64,000 nt of DNA from Myxococcales bacterium. Its GTDB lineage: Bacteria > Myxococcota_A > Bradymonadia > Bradymonadales > GCA-2716585. This document shows, piece by piece, positions 8,994-17,827 of the stretch (position 1 is its first letter; every line of letters begins with the position of its first letter). Under the pieces are notes generated by a model. The model did not search any database and was not told the DNA's origin. It was given only the letters and a program-made list of their open reading frames with translations. Both the position numbers and the translations under genes were made by a program. Location of the stretch: the NCBI GenBank assembly GCA_002716585.1, contig PBBL01000083.1:1-64000 (forward strand), read 5' to 3'.

Positions 8994-10676
8994 CTAGATA
9001 AAAATGCGGTCGAGGTAGCGAAACAGCAGCCTCATGTCGGAGGGTTGGCTCCGGTAGGCGATGTAGCCGTCGGGTCGAATGAGGTAGAGGCAGTCCGCGC
9101 CCGCGCCAAAGCGTTGATGCAGCGCGCTGTCCACGTCCTGCACCACGGATCCGCGCCACCGCAGGGTGGCGGGGCGGCGGCTGCCGGGGATGATCATGTG
9201 CACCTGCATGTGGTGCCCGAAGCGGTTCTGCACCAGGCGCCCGACCCGCTCCATGTTGCGGTACCCTTCGGAGGTCTGTGCCTGCCCGTCGAACAGCAGC
9301 AGGTGGTGACGGGTGTCCTTCAGGAGCGAGAACAGCCGCTTGGGGCTGCGGTCGGGGTTCTCATCGTAGACGACGTCGGGGATCCGGTCGCCGGGCACGG
9401 GCGCGGCGCCGAAGTCCACCCAGTCGCGCCAGCTCGGGGCCTCGCTGGAGCGGCTCGGGAGCAGGCGGGCGCTGGTGATCGCCTCACGGTGCTGATCGAC
9501 GATCGGGCTCTGGCGGTAGTTGAGGTTGAGCATCCCGAGGCGGTCGGTGAGGCGCTGCTGGATGACCTCGAAGTTGCTCAGGACGGACGCCAGGTTGCTG
9601 CGGAGCTGTTGCGAGAGCCCGCTCCGCAGCGAGATCGCGCGGGTGGCCCGGTCGGTCGACTCCAGGGTGCTGGCGGCGATGGGGAGCCGCTCGGCCTCGT
9701 AGCTGTCGAGCAGGCTGACGTAGGCGTGCTTCTGGACGACGAGGGCGAGCTTCCAGGCGAGGTTGTAGGCGTCCTGAACGCCAGTGTTCAGGCCCTGGCC
9801 ACCGATGGGGCTGTGGACGTGCGCCGCGTCCCCCGCGAGGAACACGGGGCCCTTGCGGTACCGCCGGACCATCTGGCGGTGGATGCGGAAGTTCGTGATC
9901 CAGGTCGGGTCCGAGAGGGTCGCGCGCATGGCGCTGCGCTTGATCAGCTTCTGGAGGCCATCCAGGCTCGGATCGAACTCCTCGCCCTGTCCCACCTCGG
10001 CCACGATCCGATAGCGACCCTCTCCCGGGGTGGGGAGCATGGCGAGCGTGCCCTCGGGGGAGAGGAAGGAGAGCATCTCGTCGTCGGGCATCGACCACGC
10101 GATGTGGACGTCCGCGATCGCGAAGTTCTCCTGATGGGCGCGCCCCTCCAGCTCCAACCCCAGCTCGCCTCGCACGACGCCGTGGGCGCCGTCGCAGCCG
10201 ACGACCCATGAGACCTCCAGCTCCTCGGGGGAGCCGTCGGCGAGGGTGAGCTGGGCGCTGGCCAGCTCCGGGTGGACGACGGTCAGGCGCTCCAGGCGGA
10301 CGCCGCGCTCGACCTCAACGCCGAAGCGCTTCAGCGCCTCGGTGAGGATGCGCTCGGTGTCGCTCTGGGGGATGGAGAGGACGAAGGGGAAGGTGGAGCT
10401 GCCGTCCTCAAAGGAGAGGTGCGTGAGGCGCTTGCCCTCAGCGTAGACGTTGAGCGCGTGAATGCGGGTGCCCGCGCTGAGGAACTCCTCAAGGAGGCCC
10501 ATGTCCTCCATCAGCTCCAGGCTCTTGGCGTGGATGGTGAGCGCGCGGGAGTGCGGCGAGGGCTCCTGGGCGGCGTCGATGATGCGCAGCGGGACCCCGC
10601 GACGCGCGAGCTCGACGGCGAGCGTCAGGCCGGTAGGGCCTGCGCCGATGATCAGCACCTGAATGTCGTCAGTCAT
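8994..10676 (-). CDS. FAD-dependent aromatic-ring monooxygenase (PHBH family)
   Basis: The product is 560 aa. It has the dinucleotide-binding motif VLIIGAGPTGLTLAVELARRG, the family's DG motif VVGCDGAHGVVR, and the FAD ribityl-binding segment VFLAGDAAHVHSPIGGQGLN. The C-terminal 150 residues resemble the thioredoxin-like domain of phenol and pentachlorophenol hydroxylases. It probably hydroxylates an aromatic ring or acts in polyketide tailoring; the substrate cannot be read from the sequence. The start at 10676 has GGAGG six bases upstream and begins just before the FAD motif. It lies 6 bases upstream of the GspE-like gene on the same strand. Confidence 0.88.
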   Translation of the reverse strand: MTDDIQVLIIGAGPTGLTLAVELARRGVPLRIIDAAQEPSPHSRALTIHAKSLELMEDMGLLEEFLSAGTRIHALNVYAEGKRLTHLSFEDGSSTFPFVLSIPQSDTERILTEALKRFGVEVERGVRLERLTVVHPELASAQLTLADGSPEELEVSWVVGCDGAHGVVRGELGLELEGRAHQENFAIADVHIAWSMPDDEMLSFLSPEGTLAMLPTPGEGRYRIVAEVGQGEEFDPSLDGLQKLIKRSAMRATLSDPTWITNFRIHRQMVRRYRKGPVFLAGDAAHVHSPIGGQGLNTGVQDAYNLAWKLALVVQKHAYVSLLDSYEAERLPIAASTLESTDRATRAISLRSGLSQQLRSNLASVLSNFEVIQQRLTDRLGMLNLNYRQSPIVDQHREAITSARLLPSRSSEAPSWRDWVDFGAAPVPGDRIPDVVYDENPDRSPKRLFSLLKDTRHHLLLFDGQAQTSEGYRNMERVGRLVQNRFGHHMQVHMIIPGSRRPATLRWRGSVVQDVDSALHQRFGAGADCLYLIRPDGYIAYRSQPSDMRLLFRYLDRIFI

Positions 10677-10757
10677 GGCGAACCTCCGCTCAAGCCCGAG
10701 TTGGTTGGTCAGGATTTGCGAAGGACGGAGGTTTGTCAATGCCAGGGGGGGCTGGTT

Positions 10758-11714
10758 TCAGAAGGCGGCGTCGTCGGAGGCCTCCGTGGCGGCGGCCTCG
10801 CGCTCTCGCATGTCCGCCTCGCGCTGCTCGATGGCGGCGACCCAGGCGTCGGCCATCTCGCGGGCGCTGGTGGGCTTGCTCTCCTTCTTGACCTTCTCGT
10901 AGAAGCGCCCGGCGCGCTCAGGCTCGGTGAAGGCGCCGCGCTCGCAGGCCCAGGAGATGGCGTGCTCGGGGCTGGAGAAGACCTCGGGGGTGCTCTTCTC
11001 GATCTGGTCCTGCTCCTCGGGGGTGAGCCCCTTGTAGACCATCTCCTCGATCTTCTCGGGCATGCCCTTCCAGCAGCCGCTGTCGTCCCAGATGGTCACG
11101 TTGTCGCGGCCTCGTCGCGCCCAGACGACGTGGATCCCTCGGACGTCGGGGTCGTTGTCCTTGTGGATGATGCGCAGCTGGAGGTTGATGCTGCGCTTGA
11201 GGCGAGCAAGCTCGGTGCGGCTGATGGAGGTCCGCTCGATCTCGTTGGCCTTGTTATCGCGGGCGCGCTGGAGGTGGTAGATCCAGAGGGTGTCGCAGCC
11301 CCAGCGGGTGATGGCGTCCTGAATCTGGCGCATCGCCAGCGCCTTGGTGCGGAACGCGGCGCTGAGGTTGAGGTTGGTGTCGGCCTCCTTGTCGATCATG
11401 GCCTGCACGACGAGCGGCGTGATGATCGCGGTCAGCGAGTCGACCACGATGGTGCGGACCCCCGAGCCGGGCATCCCCTCCTCAAGGCGCTCCTTGATGG
11501 TGTTGGGGTTGACGTTGTCCGCTGGGATGTCGCTCAGCTCGAAGACGTCGCCGTCCACCACGTCAAGGACCTCGGTGAAGCGGTGGTCGGCGTCGATGAC
11601 GACCATCGGGCTCTTCATCTGCGCCGCGAATGAGGACTTCCCCGAGCCCGGATAGCCCTCCAACGACCACAGCCTGGGTGGATGGGTCGGGCGGGTCATC
11701 TTATTGAATCCCAT
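10758..11714 (-). CDS. phage-type RecA-fold (AAA_24/Sak4-like) ATPase
   Basis: The product is 318 aa. Walker A is LEGYPGSGKSSFAA near residues 18-31. A hydrophobic strand ending in Asp (RTIVVDSLTAII) acts as Walker B, and LWIYHLQRARDN resembles the sensor strand of RecA-like proteins. Proteins of this shape are common in phages and mobile elements as recombination or single-strand annealing ATPases. No phage genes surround it. The C-terminal 60 residues are helical and charged. The ATG at 11714 has AGGGAG eight bases upstream; the GTG at 11723 is an alternative. Confidence 0.7.
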   Translation of the reverse strand: MGFNKMTRPTHPPRLWSLEGYPGSGKSSFAAQMKSPMVVIDADHRFTEVLDVVDGDVFELSDIPADNVNPNTIKERLEEGMPGSGVRTIVVDSLTAIITPLVVQAMIDKEADTNLNLSAAFRTKALAMRQIQDAITRWGCDTLWIYHLQRARDNKANEIERTSISRTELARLKRSINLQLRIIHKDNDPDVRGIHVVWARRGRDNVTIWDDSGCWKGMPEKIEEMVYKGLTPEEQDQIEKSTPEVFSSPEHAISWACERGAFTEPERAGRFYEKVKKESKPTSAREMADAWVAAIEQREADMREREAAATEASDDAAF

Positions 11715-11872
11715 CTGGATCACTCCCTCTCACAGGCGCTCGTCCTGTCGAGCGTGCTGGCCTTGTTCGCGCGTCGTGTGACGCTCCTCTCGATCGACAG
11801 AGGCTCGAAAACCCCGGGTGAGGTGAAGGGGTTACCCTCCATGGCACCCTCAAGATCGCTAGTCGAATGTTT

Positions 11873-11901
11873 TGTATAGACTTATGTTCAGGGCTTGTCA
11901 A
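11873..11901 (-). promoter_or_regulatory. sigma-70-type promoter for the RecA-fold ATPase
   Basis: On the minus strand a perfect TTGACA (11901-11896) is followed after 17 bases by TATACA (11878-11873). The local sequence is AT-rich against a GC-rich background. It would give a leader of about 150 bases before the ATG at 11714. Confidence 0.55.
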
Positions 11902-12012
11902 CCCTGTCGACGTCGATCATGACGCAGGTCGCCCGGTGAAGGCGGCCGCGCTGGATCGCGCGCCCCGGAGCATGGTATCAGAAGGGCCGACGGATGAGCC
12001 AGGAGGTGAACC

Positions 12013-12819
12013 ATGTCACAGAAGGGTCGAGAGCGCGTCGCCGCGATCACAGGCGGCGCCAGCGGTCTGGGGCGGGCGTTGGCGGTTGAGTTCGCGCGGC
12101 GCGGGTGGCGCGTGGTGCTGTCCGACGTCGATGACGGGGGCGGGGCGCAGACGCTGGACATCGTGCGCTCGGTGGGCGGCGACGGGGCCTACCACCACGT
12201 GGACGTGCGCGACGCTGAGGCGGTCGAGGCCTGGGCCGAGGAGGTCTACTCGACCTGGGGGCGCTGCGACGCGCTCGTCAACAACGCGGGCGTCGCGGCG
12301 GCGGGTCGGATCGGGGTGGCGACGTTGGAGGACTGGCGGTGGTGCATCGACATCGACCTCTTCGGGCCGATCCACGGCTGCCACGCCTTCGTGCCCCGCA
12401 TGCAGGCGCAGAGCCTGGGCCACGTCGTCAACGTGGCCTCGATCGCCGCCTACGCCCAGGCGCCTCACATGGGCGCCTACAACGTCGCCAAGGCGGGCGT
12501 CGTCGCCCTCTCCGAGACCCTGCGCGGTGAGCTGCTGGGGACCGGGATCGGCGTGACCGTGGTGTGCCCGGCCTTCTTCCGCACCAACATCGCCGCGTCG
12601 ATGCGCTTCGCCGACCCCAAGGAGCACAAGACCACCGAGCGCCTGGTGGGTGGGGCGGAGTTGGACTCGTCCGAGGTCGCGATCGCCGTCATCGAGGCGA
12701 TCGAGCACAACCGCCCCTTTGTGGTCATGCCGTCCCAGGCGCGCTTCCTCTTCTGGGCGCGGCGCCTCCTGCCCGCCCGCGCGACCGAGCTGCTGCGCGC
12801 GATGTCCAGGCTGCGGTGA
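12013..12819 (+). CDS. SDR family oxidoreductase
   Basis: The product is 268 aa, a classical short-chain dehydrogenase. It has TGGASGLGRALA at the N terminus, NNAGVAAAG, the catalytic Ser in NVASIAAYA and an intact YNVAK. The C-terminal extension contains aromatic and basic residues (FLFWARRLLPARATELLRAM) and may touch the membrane. The substrate is unknown. AGGAGGT precedes the ATG. The stop codon overlaps the GTG start of the citrate-synthase-like gene by four bases, so the two are translationally coupled. Confidence 0.88.
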   Translation: MSQKGRERVAAITGGASGLGRALAVEFARRGWRVVLSDVDDGGGAQTLDIVRSVGGDGAYHHVDVRDAEAVEAWAEEVYSTWGRCDALVNNAGVAAAGRIGVATLEDWRWCIDIDLFGPIHGCHAFVPRMQAQSLGHVVNVASIAAYAQAPHMGAYNVAKAGVVALSETLRGELLGTGIGVTVVCPAFFRTNIAASMRFADPKEHKTTERLVGGAELDSSEVAIAVIEAIEHNRPFVVMPSQARFLFWARRLLPARATELLRAMSRLR

Positions 12820-14039
12820 GCGCCGACCGCCAGGATCCGCCCTACATGACGGCGCGCGAGGCGATCGACTACCTCCAGATCAAGCGCGCCACCCTCTACA
12901 CCTACGTCAGCCGAGGGTGGGTCAAGGCGATCTCGCCCGGCGGCTCGCGCAAGCTCTACCTCCGCTCGGACGTCGAGCGGCTCAAGGTGCGCCAGCGGGC
13001 CCGCGCGGGCCACGGCGCCGTGGCGGGCGACGCGCTCCGGTGGGGCGAGCCTGTGCTGGAGACCCGGATCTCCAACATCGAGGCCGGGCGGTTGACCTAC
13101 CGTGGCCGTGACGCGCTGGATTTGACCGGGCACCCCTTTGAGCAGGTCGCCACGTGGCTCGCGCTCGGGCGCTGGGTTGAGCCTGCGCCCTGGGGCGGGC
13201 TGGAGGGGCGTCGGGTCGAGGTGGAGCGGCCGCTCCGGGGCGAGACGCCGCTCAAGACGATGCGGCTGGTGGTGGCGCGGCGAGGGGTCCCTCAGCCCGA
13301 TCCCGATCCGGAGCGGGAGTTTGAGCGGGGGGCAGCGCTCGTGCATGAGCTGGCCGCGGTGATGTTCGCCGCGGAGCGGGTCGAGCGGGCTCGGGCTGAG
13401 GCCACGGTGGCCGCGGCGCTGGCTCGCGCGTCCGGGCTGTTGGCGACGGCGCGCGAGCCTGACCTGCTGCTGGAGGCGCTGAACGGCGCGCTGGTGCTGT
13501 GCGCGGAGCATGGCCTGAACGCGTCCACCTTCGCGGCCCGCGTCATCGCGGCGACCGGGGCAGATCTGGACGCCTGCCTCCTCGGCGGCTTCGCGGCCCT
13601 GTCGGGGCCGCTCCACGGCGGGGCGTGTGATCGCATCGAGGCGGTGTTGGACGAGCTGGACGCCGGGGAGTCCGCGGACGCGGTCGTCGCGCGGCGGCTT
13701 GAGGCGGGCATGGCCGGGTTTCGTCACCCGTTGTATCCGTCCGGGGATCCGCGGACCGCGCCGCTGCTGGCGTGGGCCAGGCGGCTCGGCGGTGACGCGC
13801 CTCGCCTCCAAAGCGCGATGGCGCTGGAGCGCGCCATGCGGCGCGTCGAGCTGGACACGCCCACGGTGGACTTTGGCCTCGTGGCGCTGTGCGCGGCGCT
13901 TGGGTTGCCGCGGGGCGCCGCCGCGGGCATCTTCGGGCTCGGTCGCTGCGCCGGGTGGATCGCGCACGTCCTTGAGCAGCGCGAGACGCGCGCGTTGATT
14001 CGTCCCCGCGCCCGTTATATCGATGAGCCGACCCCCTGA
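12816..14039 (+). CDS. citrate synthase family protein with N-terminal DNA-binding domain
   Basis: The product is 407 aa from the GTG at 12816. Residues 10-60 form an excisionase/MerR-like helix-turn-helix (MTAREAIDYLQIKRATLYTY, then GSRKLYLRSDVERLK). The rest is a citrate synthase fold: SGPLHGGACDRIEAVL carries the first catalytic His, AGFRHPLYPSGDPRTAPLL aligns with the second His segment, and PTVDFGLVALCAALGLPRGA carries the Asp, followed by GWIAHVLEQ. The usual GHxxY has become RHPLY. This HTH-citrate synthase architecture is known among proteobacteria. It may be an active enzyme of propionate or acetyl-CoA metabolism, or a metabolite-sensing regulator. It is coupled to the SDR upstream. 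Confidence 0.85.
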   Translation: MSADRQDPPYMTAREAIDYLQIKRATLYTYVSRGWVKAISPGGSRKLYLRSDVERLKVRQRARAGHGAVAGDALRWGEPVLETRISNIEAGRLTYRGRDALDLTGHPFEQVATWLALGRWVEPAPWGGLEGRRVEVERPLRGETPLKTMRLVVARRGVPQPDPDPEREFERGAALVHELAAVMFAAERVERARAEATVAAALARASGLLATAREPDLLLEALNGALVLCAEHGLNASTFAARVIAATGADLDACLLGGFAALSGPLHGGACDRIEAVLDELDAGESADAVVARRLEAGMAGFRHPLYPSGDPRTAPLLAWARRLGGDAPRLQSAMALERAMRRVELDTPTVDFGLVALCAALGLPRGAAAGIFGLGRCAGWIAHVLEQRETRALIRPRARYIDEPTP

Positions 14040-14071
14040 GAAGGGCGCGATGTCGCGTCCCCTTGACCGCA

Positions 14072-14100
14072 GGGCAGGCTTGACGTTCAATAGCCTGCCC
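14072..14100 (+). terminator. hairpin after the citrate-synthase-like gene
   Basis: GGGCAGGC and GCCTGCCC make a perfect 8-bp stem with a 13-base loop, starting 32 bases after the stop codon. No T run follows, so it is terminator-like rather than canonical. Confidence 0.45.
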
Positions 14101-14189
14101 TTGAGGGGTGGCTCGCGATGTGGTGCTGGTCATGTCACGGTTTGACGTGGCCGCTGAGCAGAATGATCGATTGCAGATGAGGTGCTGTC

Positions 14190-14942
14190 ATGGCCGGACA
14201 TAGTAAATGGGCCAACATCAAACACAAGAAGGCCGCCGCGGACGCCAAGCGCGGCAAGGTGTTCTCCAAGATCGTCAAGAAGATCGCGTCGGCGGCGCGC
14301 CGCGGCGGCGGAGACATCGACGCCAACCCCGAGCTGCGCCTCTACGTCGATAAGGCGCGCGCGGTCAACATGCCCAACGACAACATCGAGCGGGCGATCC
14401 TCAAGGCCACCGGGCAGCTCGAAGGGGTCTCCTTCGAGGAGTTCAGCTACGAGGGCTACGGGCCGGGCGGCGTCGCGATCCTCCTGGAGGGGAGCACCGA
14501 CAACCGCAACCGCACCGTCAGCGAGATCCGCCACGCGTTCAGCAAGCACGGCGGGAACATGGGCGAGAACGGCTGCGTGAGCTGGATGTTCGACACCCGC
14601 GGCATCTTCGTCATCTCCACCGACGAGGTCGAAGACCCCGATGAGCTGATGCTCGCCGCCGCGGACGCCGGGGCGGAGGACTTCGAGCTGGAGGAGGACG
14701 CCGTCACGATCACCACCGAGCCGGGGGACTTCATTCAGGTGCGCAAGGGGCTGGAGGAGTTCGGGATCACCGACTTCATCACGGACGAGATCACCAAGCT
14801 GCCCCAGAACACCCTGACCCTCACGGGCAAGGACGCCGAGACGGCGATCAAGCTCATCGACTTCTTCGAGGACTACGACGACATCGAGAGCGTCTACTCC
14901 AACCTCGACATCGACGACGAGACCGCCGAGGCGATGGGCTGA
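14190..14942 (+). CDS. yebC: YebC/PmpR family protein
   Basis: The product is 250 aa and carries the family hallmark MAGHSKWANIKHKKAAADAK, followed by NPELRLYVDKARAVNMPNDN and EGYGPGGVAILLE. The family has three domains and was long described as DNA-binding regulators; recent work ties members to relief of ribosome stalling at proline stretches. Length and all landmark segments are intact. It stands alone, converging with the M3 peptidase gene. Confidence 0.95.
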   Translation: MAGHSKWANIKHKKAAADAKRGKVFSKIVKKIASAARRGGGDIDANPELRLYVDKARAVNMPNDNIERAILKATGQLEGVSFEEFSYEGYGPGGVAILLEGSTDNRNRTVSEIRHAFSKHGGNMGENGCVSWMFDTRGIFVISTDEVEDPDELMLAAADAGAEDFELEEDAVTITTEPGDFIQVRKGLEEFGITDFITDEITKLPQNTLTLTGKDAETAIKLIDFFEDYDDIESVYSNLDIDDETAEAMG

Positions 14943-14948
14943 GGGCGC

Positions 14949-16640
14949 TCAGGACGAAAGCCCCAGCTCGCGCTCGGCGCGGGCGACCACCGCGTCCAGG
15001 CAGCCCTCCTCGAACGGAGACACCAGCCCGGCGCTCTCGACCAGCTCAAGGAAGGGCGCCTCGCCGCCGCGCGAGCACAGCGCGATGTAGTCCTTGAGCG
15101 TCCCTTCGTAGTCGCGCTCTGACTTGTCCCAGAGCTGGAGCGCGCAGCTCAGCGCCAGCGTGTAATCGATGTAATAGAAGGGCGAGTTGTAGATGTGCCC
15201 CTGCCGCTGCCACCGCCCACCGCTGGCGGGGTAGCTCAGGTCGCCCCAGTCGCGCCAGGGCAGGTAGGTGGCCTCCATCTCCAGCCACAGCTGCTTGCGC
15301 TCCGCCGGGGTGGCGTCCGGGTTCTCGTAGATCAGGTGCTGGAAGTGGTCCACGGCCACCCCGTAGGGCAGGAACAGCAGCGACTCCGTGAGGTGGATGG
15401 TGCGGAAGCGCTCGGCGTCGTTGAAGAACTTGTCCATGTGGGGCCAGGTCAGGAACTCCAGCCCCATGGAGTGGATCTCGCAGGCTTCGTAGGTCGGCCA
15501 CTGGTAGGCGAGCAGCTCCTTGTCGCGGCTCATCCAGTTCTGGAAGGCGTGCCCCACCTCGTGGGTGAACACCTCCACGTCGCCCTTGGTGCCGTTGAAG
15601 TTGGCGAAGATGAACGGGACGTCGTAATCGGGCATCGAGGTGCAGAACCCACCGCTCGCCTTGCCCTCCCGGATCTTGAGGTCGAGCAGGCCGCGCTGAC
15701 GCATCATCCGGAAGAACTCGCCCATCTCGCCGGACATGGCGTCGAACATCTCCGTGGCGCGCTCCAGCATCCAGTCGTGGTCGCCCTCCGGCGCCGGGTT
15801 GCCCTGGCTGTCGTGGATCGCCTCGTCCCAGGACATCAGCCGCTCCACGCCCAGCGTCTTCGCCTGGCGCTCCCGGATCTGCTTCGCCAGCGGGACCACG
15901 CGGGTCTGGACCTGCTCGCGGAAGCGCTCCACGTCCTGCTGGTTGTAATCGACCCGCTGCATGCGCCGGTAGCCGAGGTCGATGTAGTTGTCGTACCCCA
16001 GGCTCCTCGCCATGCGCGTGCGCAGCTCCACCAGATCGTCGAAGATGCGATCGAGCGCCTCGCCGTTGTCCTCGAACCAGGACCACATCAGCTCCGCGGT
16101 CTCATGGCGGACCTGGCGATCGCTGTCCTGGGCGAACCGGGAGATGCCCGACAGGTTGTAGGTCTCGCCCTGGTACGCGAGCTTGGCCGAGGTGAGCAGC
16201 TCCACGTACTCCGCCGTGAGCTTGTTCTCCTGCACCAGATCATCCCGGATGGCGGGCTCGAACGTGGTGATGTCCGTCTCCCAGAGCGCGAACGCGTGGT
16301 CGCCGAACGCCTGCTTGATGTCGGCGTTGTTCGGATCGGCGATCAGCTTGCGCTTGAAGGCCACCTCCAGCTCGGTGAACGAGGGCGACAGCTCGTCGCA
16401 CAGCTCGCGCTCCGCCTTGTAGGCCGGGTTGCGGGTGTCCTGGCTGAAGCGCAGGTTGGCCATCGAACCCCACGTCATCAGCGTCCTCGCCAGTTCATCC
16501 CACCGCCGCACCGCGGCGACGCGCTCCTCGGGGGTGGACGCCTGATCGAAGGCGTCCTGGATCGCCTCGTAGCTCCGGGTGACCTGGTCGAGGGACGGTT
16601 GGGGGGGGTGCATCTGGGAGAAGTCGGGTGATGAAGACAT
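14949..16640 (-). CDS. M3 family oligoendopeptidase (PepF-like)
   Basis: The product is about 563 aa. The zinc site HEVGHAF lies in the segment VFTHEVGHAFQNWMS, and the third ligand is probably the Glu in YEACEIHSMGLEF, as in oligoendopeptidase F. Such enzymes cut short peptides in the cytoplasm. There is no signal peptide. The ATG at 16640 has a weak GAGA site; an in-frame ATG at 16652 has none. It is divergent from the alpha/beta hydrolase. Confidence 0.92.
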   Translation of the reverse strand: MSSSPDFSQMHPPQPSLDQVTRSYEAIQDAFDQASTPEERVAAVRRWDELARTLMTWGSMANLRFSQDTRNPAYKAERELCDELSPSFTELEVAFKRKLIADPNNADIKQAFGDHAFALWETDITTFEPAIRDDLVQENKLTAEYVELLTSAKLAYQGETYNLSGISRFAQDSDRQVRHETAELMWSWFEDNGEALDRIFDDLVELRTRMARSLGYDNYIDLGYRRMQRVDYNQQDVERFREQVQTRVVPLAKQIRERQAKTLGVERLMSWDEAIHDSQGNPAPEGDHDWMLERATEMFDAMSGEMGEFFRMMRQRGLLDLKIREGKASGGFCTSMPDYDVPFIFANFNGTKGDVEVFTHEVGHAFQNWMSRDKELLAYQWPTYEACEIHSMGLEFLTWPHMDKFFNDAERFRTIHLTESLLFLPYGVAVDHFQHLIYENPDATPAERKQLWLEMEATYLPWRDWGDLSYPASGGRWQRQGHIYNSPFYYIDYTLALSCALQLWDKSERDYEGTLKDYIALCSRGGEAPFLELVESAGLVSPFEEGCLDAVVARAERELGLSS

Positions 16641-16758
16641 GGCTGATCTCATGGTGTCGAATGCGCTGACCGGCCTGGATGGCCGAACCTCTCAGATACC
16701 CGGATAGGGGCTCGGTTTCAAGAGGTTATGCGGGAGTGTCAACCTTGTGTAACAGCTA

Positions 16759-16788
16759 TTCACAAAGTGAAGCGATATCATCTATGAT
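16759..16788 (+). promoter_or_regulatory. promoter for the alpha/beta hydrolase gene
   Basis: TTCACA (16759-16764) and TATGAT (16783-16788) are separated by 18 bases. Both differ from consensus at one position. A short inverted repeat TTGTG/CACAA (about 16745-16765) overlaps the -35 and could be an operator. Confidence 0.5.
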
Positions 16789-16830
16789 GCCCTCCACTTT
16801 GCGCGGACGCGCCTGAGACGAGCAGCAGCC

Positions 16831-17661
16831 ATGAGGGAGCCCATGAAGCACACACCGGGTCCGGTACGGATCGCCTACGAAACGACAGGGACGGGGACGC
16901 CTGTGGTCCTGGTCATGGGCTTCAGCGGCCCGGGGCTGGCCTGGGCGAGCCAGATCCAGCGCCTCTCCCACCAGCACGAGGTGATCTGGTTCGACAACCG
17001 CGGCGTGGGGCAGAGCGACGCGCCGCTGCACTTCTACTCGACCCGTCGGATGGCGACCGACGTCATCAACCTCCTCGATCACCTGGAGCTGCCCAACGCG
17101 CACATCGTCGGGGTCTCGATGGGCGGCATGATCGCCCAGGAGCTGGCCCTCCAGTACCGCCACCGCGTGCGGAGCCTGGGCCTGATCGCGACCCACCCCG
17201 GTGGGATCCAGGCGTGGCTCGGCGCCGCCAAGCCCCAGGGGCTCAAGCTGTTCCTGCAGACCAACACGTCACCGCCGCGCAGCCGCCTGGAGGCCCTGGA
17301 GCGCCTCCTGTACACCGACGAGTACCTCCGCGACCGCGATCCTGACGAGGTGCGTGATACGTTGGAGGCGAACTTCGGCGCCCAGGCCCCCTCGTGGTCG
17401 CGGATCGCCCAGGCCGCCGCCGTGCTGCGCCACAACACCGTCCCGCGCCTGCGGGAACTCGCGGGCCTCCCGACGTTGATCATCAAGCCTGTCGAGGACA
17501 TCCTCATCCGCCCCTCCCACAGCGATCGGCTGGCCCAGCTGATCCCGGGCGCCCGGCTCGCGCCCGTCTCCGGGGGGCACGGCTTGATCCGCGAGTGCGC
17601 CGATGAGGTCGCCGAGCTGCTCCTGGGGCACTTCGCTGGCGTGGACGCGGACGGCGGGTGA
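16831..17661 (+). CDS. alpha/beta hydrolase
   Basis: The product is up to 276 aa. It has the fold landmarks VVLVMGFSGPG (oxyanion region), WFDNRGVGQSD, the nucleophile elbow GVSMGGMIAQ and a C-terminal GGHGLIRE with the catalytic His. The acid is likely in the segment KPVEDILIRP. The substrate is not predictable; ester hydrolysis is most likely. A second in-frame ATG at 16843 (MKHTPGPVRI) lies three bases after GAGGGAG, and either start is possible. Confidence 0.88.
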   Translation: MREPMKHTPGPVRIAYETTGTGTPVVLVMGFSGPGLAWASQIQRLSHQHEVIWFDNRGVGQSDAPLHFYSTRRMATDVINLLDHLELPNAHIVGVSMGGMIAQELALQYRHRVRSLGLIATHPGGIQAWLGAAKPQGLKLFLQTNTSPPRSRLEALERLLYTDEYLRDRDPDEVRDTLEANFGAQAPSWSRIAQAAAVLRHNTVPRLRELAGLPTLIIKPVEDILIRPSHSDRLAQLIPGARLAPVSGGHGLIRECADEVAELLLGHFAGVDADGG

Positions 17662-17681
17662 TAAAAAATAATGGCCCGGGG

Positions 17682-17710
17682 TTGACCTCGGGGCGCGCGA
17701 TGCTTTTGTT
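17682..17710 (+). promoter_or_regulatory. candidate promoter of the 21-codon micro-gene
   Basis: TTGACC (17682-17687) and TTTGTT (17705-17710) are 17 bases apart. The -35 is good and the -10 is weak. It lies 20 bases after the hydrolase stop codon. Confidence 0.35.
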
Positions 17711-17761
17711 TCAACCCGCATCTTCCGATCCCTGACGGATCGAACACCTGGAGAGACCACC

Positions 17762-17827
17762 GTGCTGAAGCTCCTCATGATCCTGGAGGGCTGTCCCGAA
17801 CAGCTCTTCAAGCACACCGCAGGCTGA
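17762..17827 (+). CDS. 21-aa micro-protein or leader peptide
   Basis: A GTG codon with GGAGAG six bases upstream opens a 21-codon frame that reads MLKLLMILEG at the start and then CPEQLFKHTAG. The first half is hydrophobic and the second polar with one Cys. It sits alone between a candidate promoter (17682-17710) and a very stable hairpin (17845-17867) that starts 17 bases after the stop. This is the layout of a complete small transcription unit. I do not recognise the peptide. It could be a secreted signal, a small membrane peptide, or a leader for the gene at 18095. A chance frame cannot be excluded. Confidence 0.4.
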   Translation: MLKLLMILEGCPEQLFKHTAG

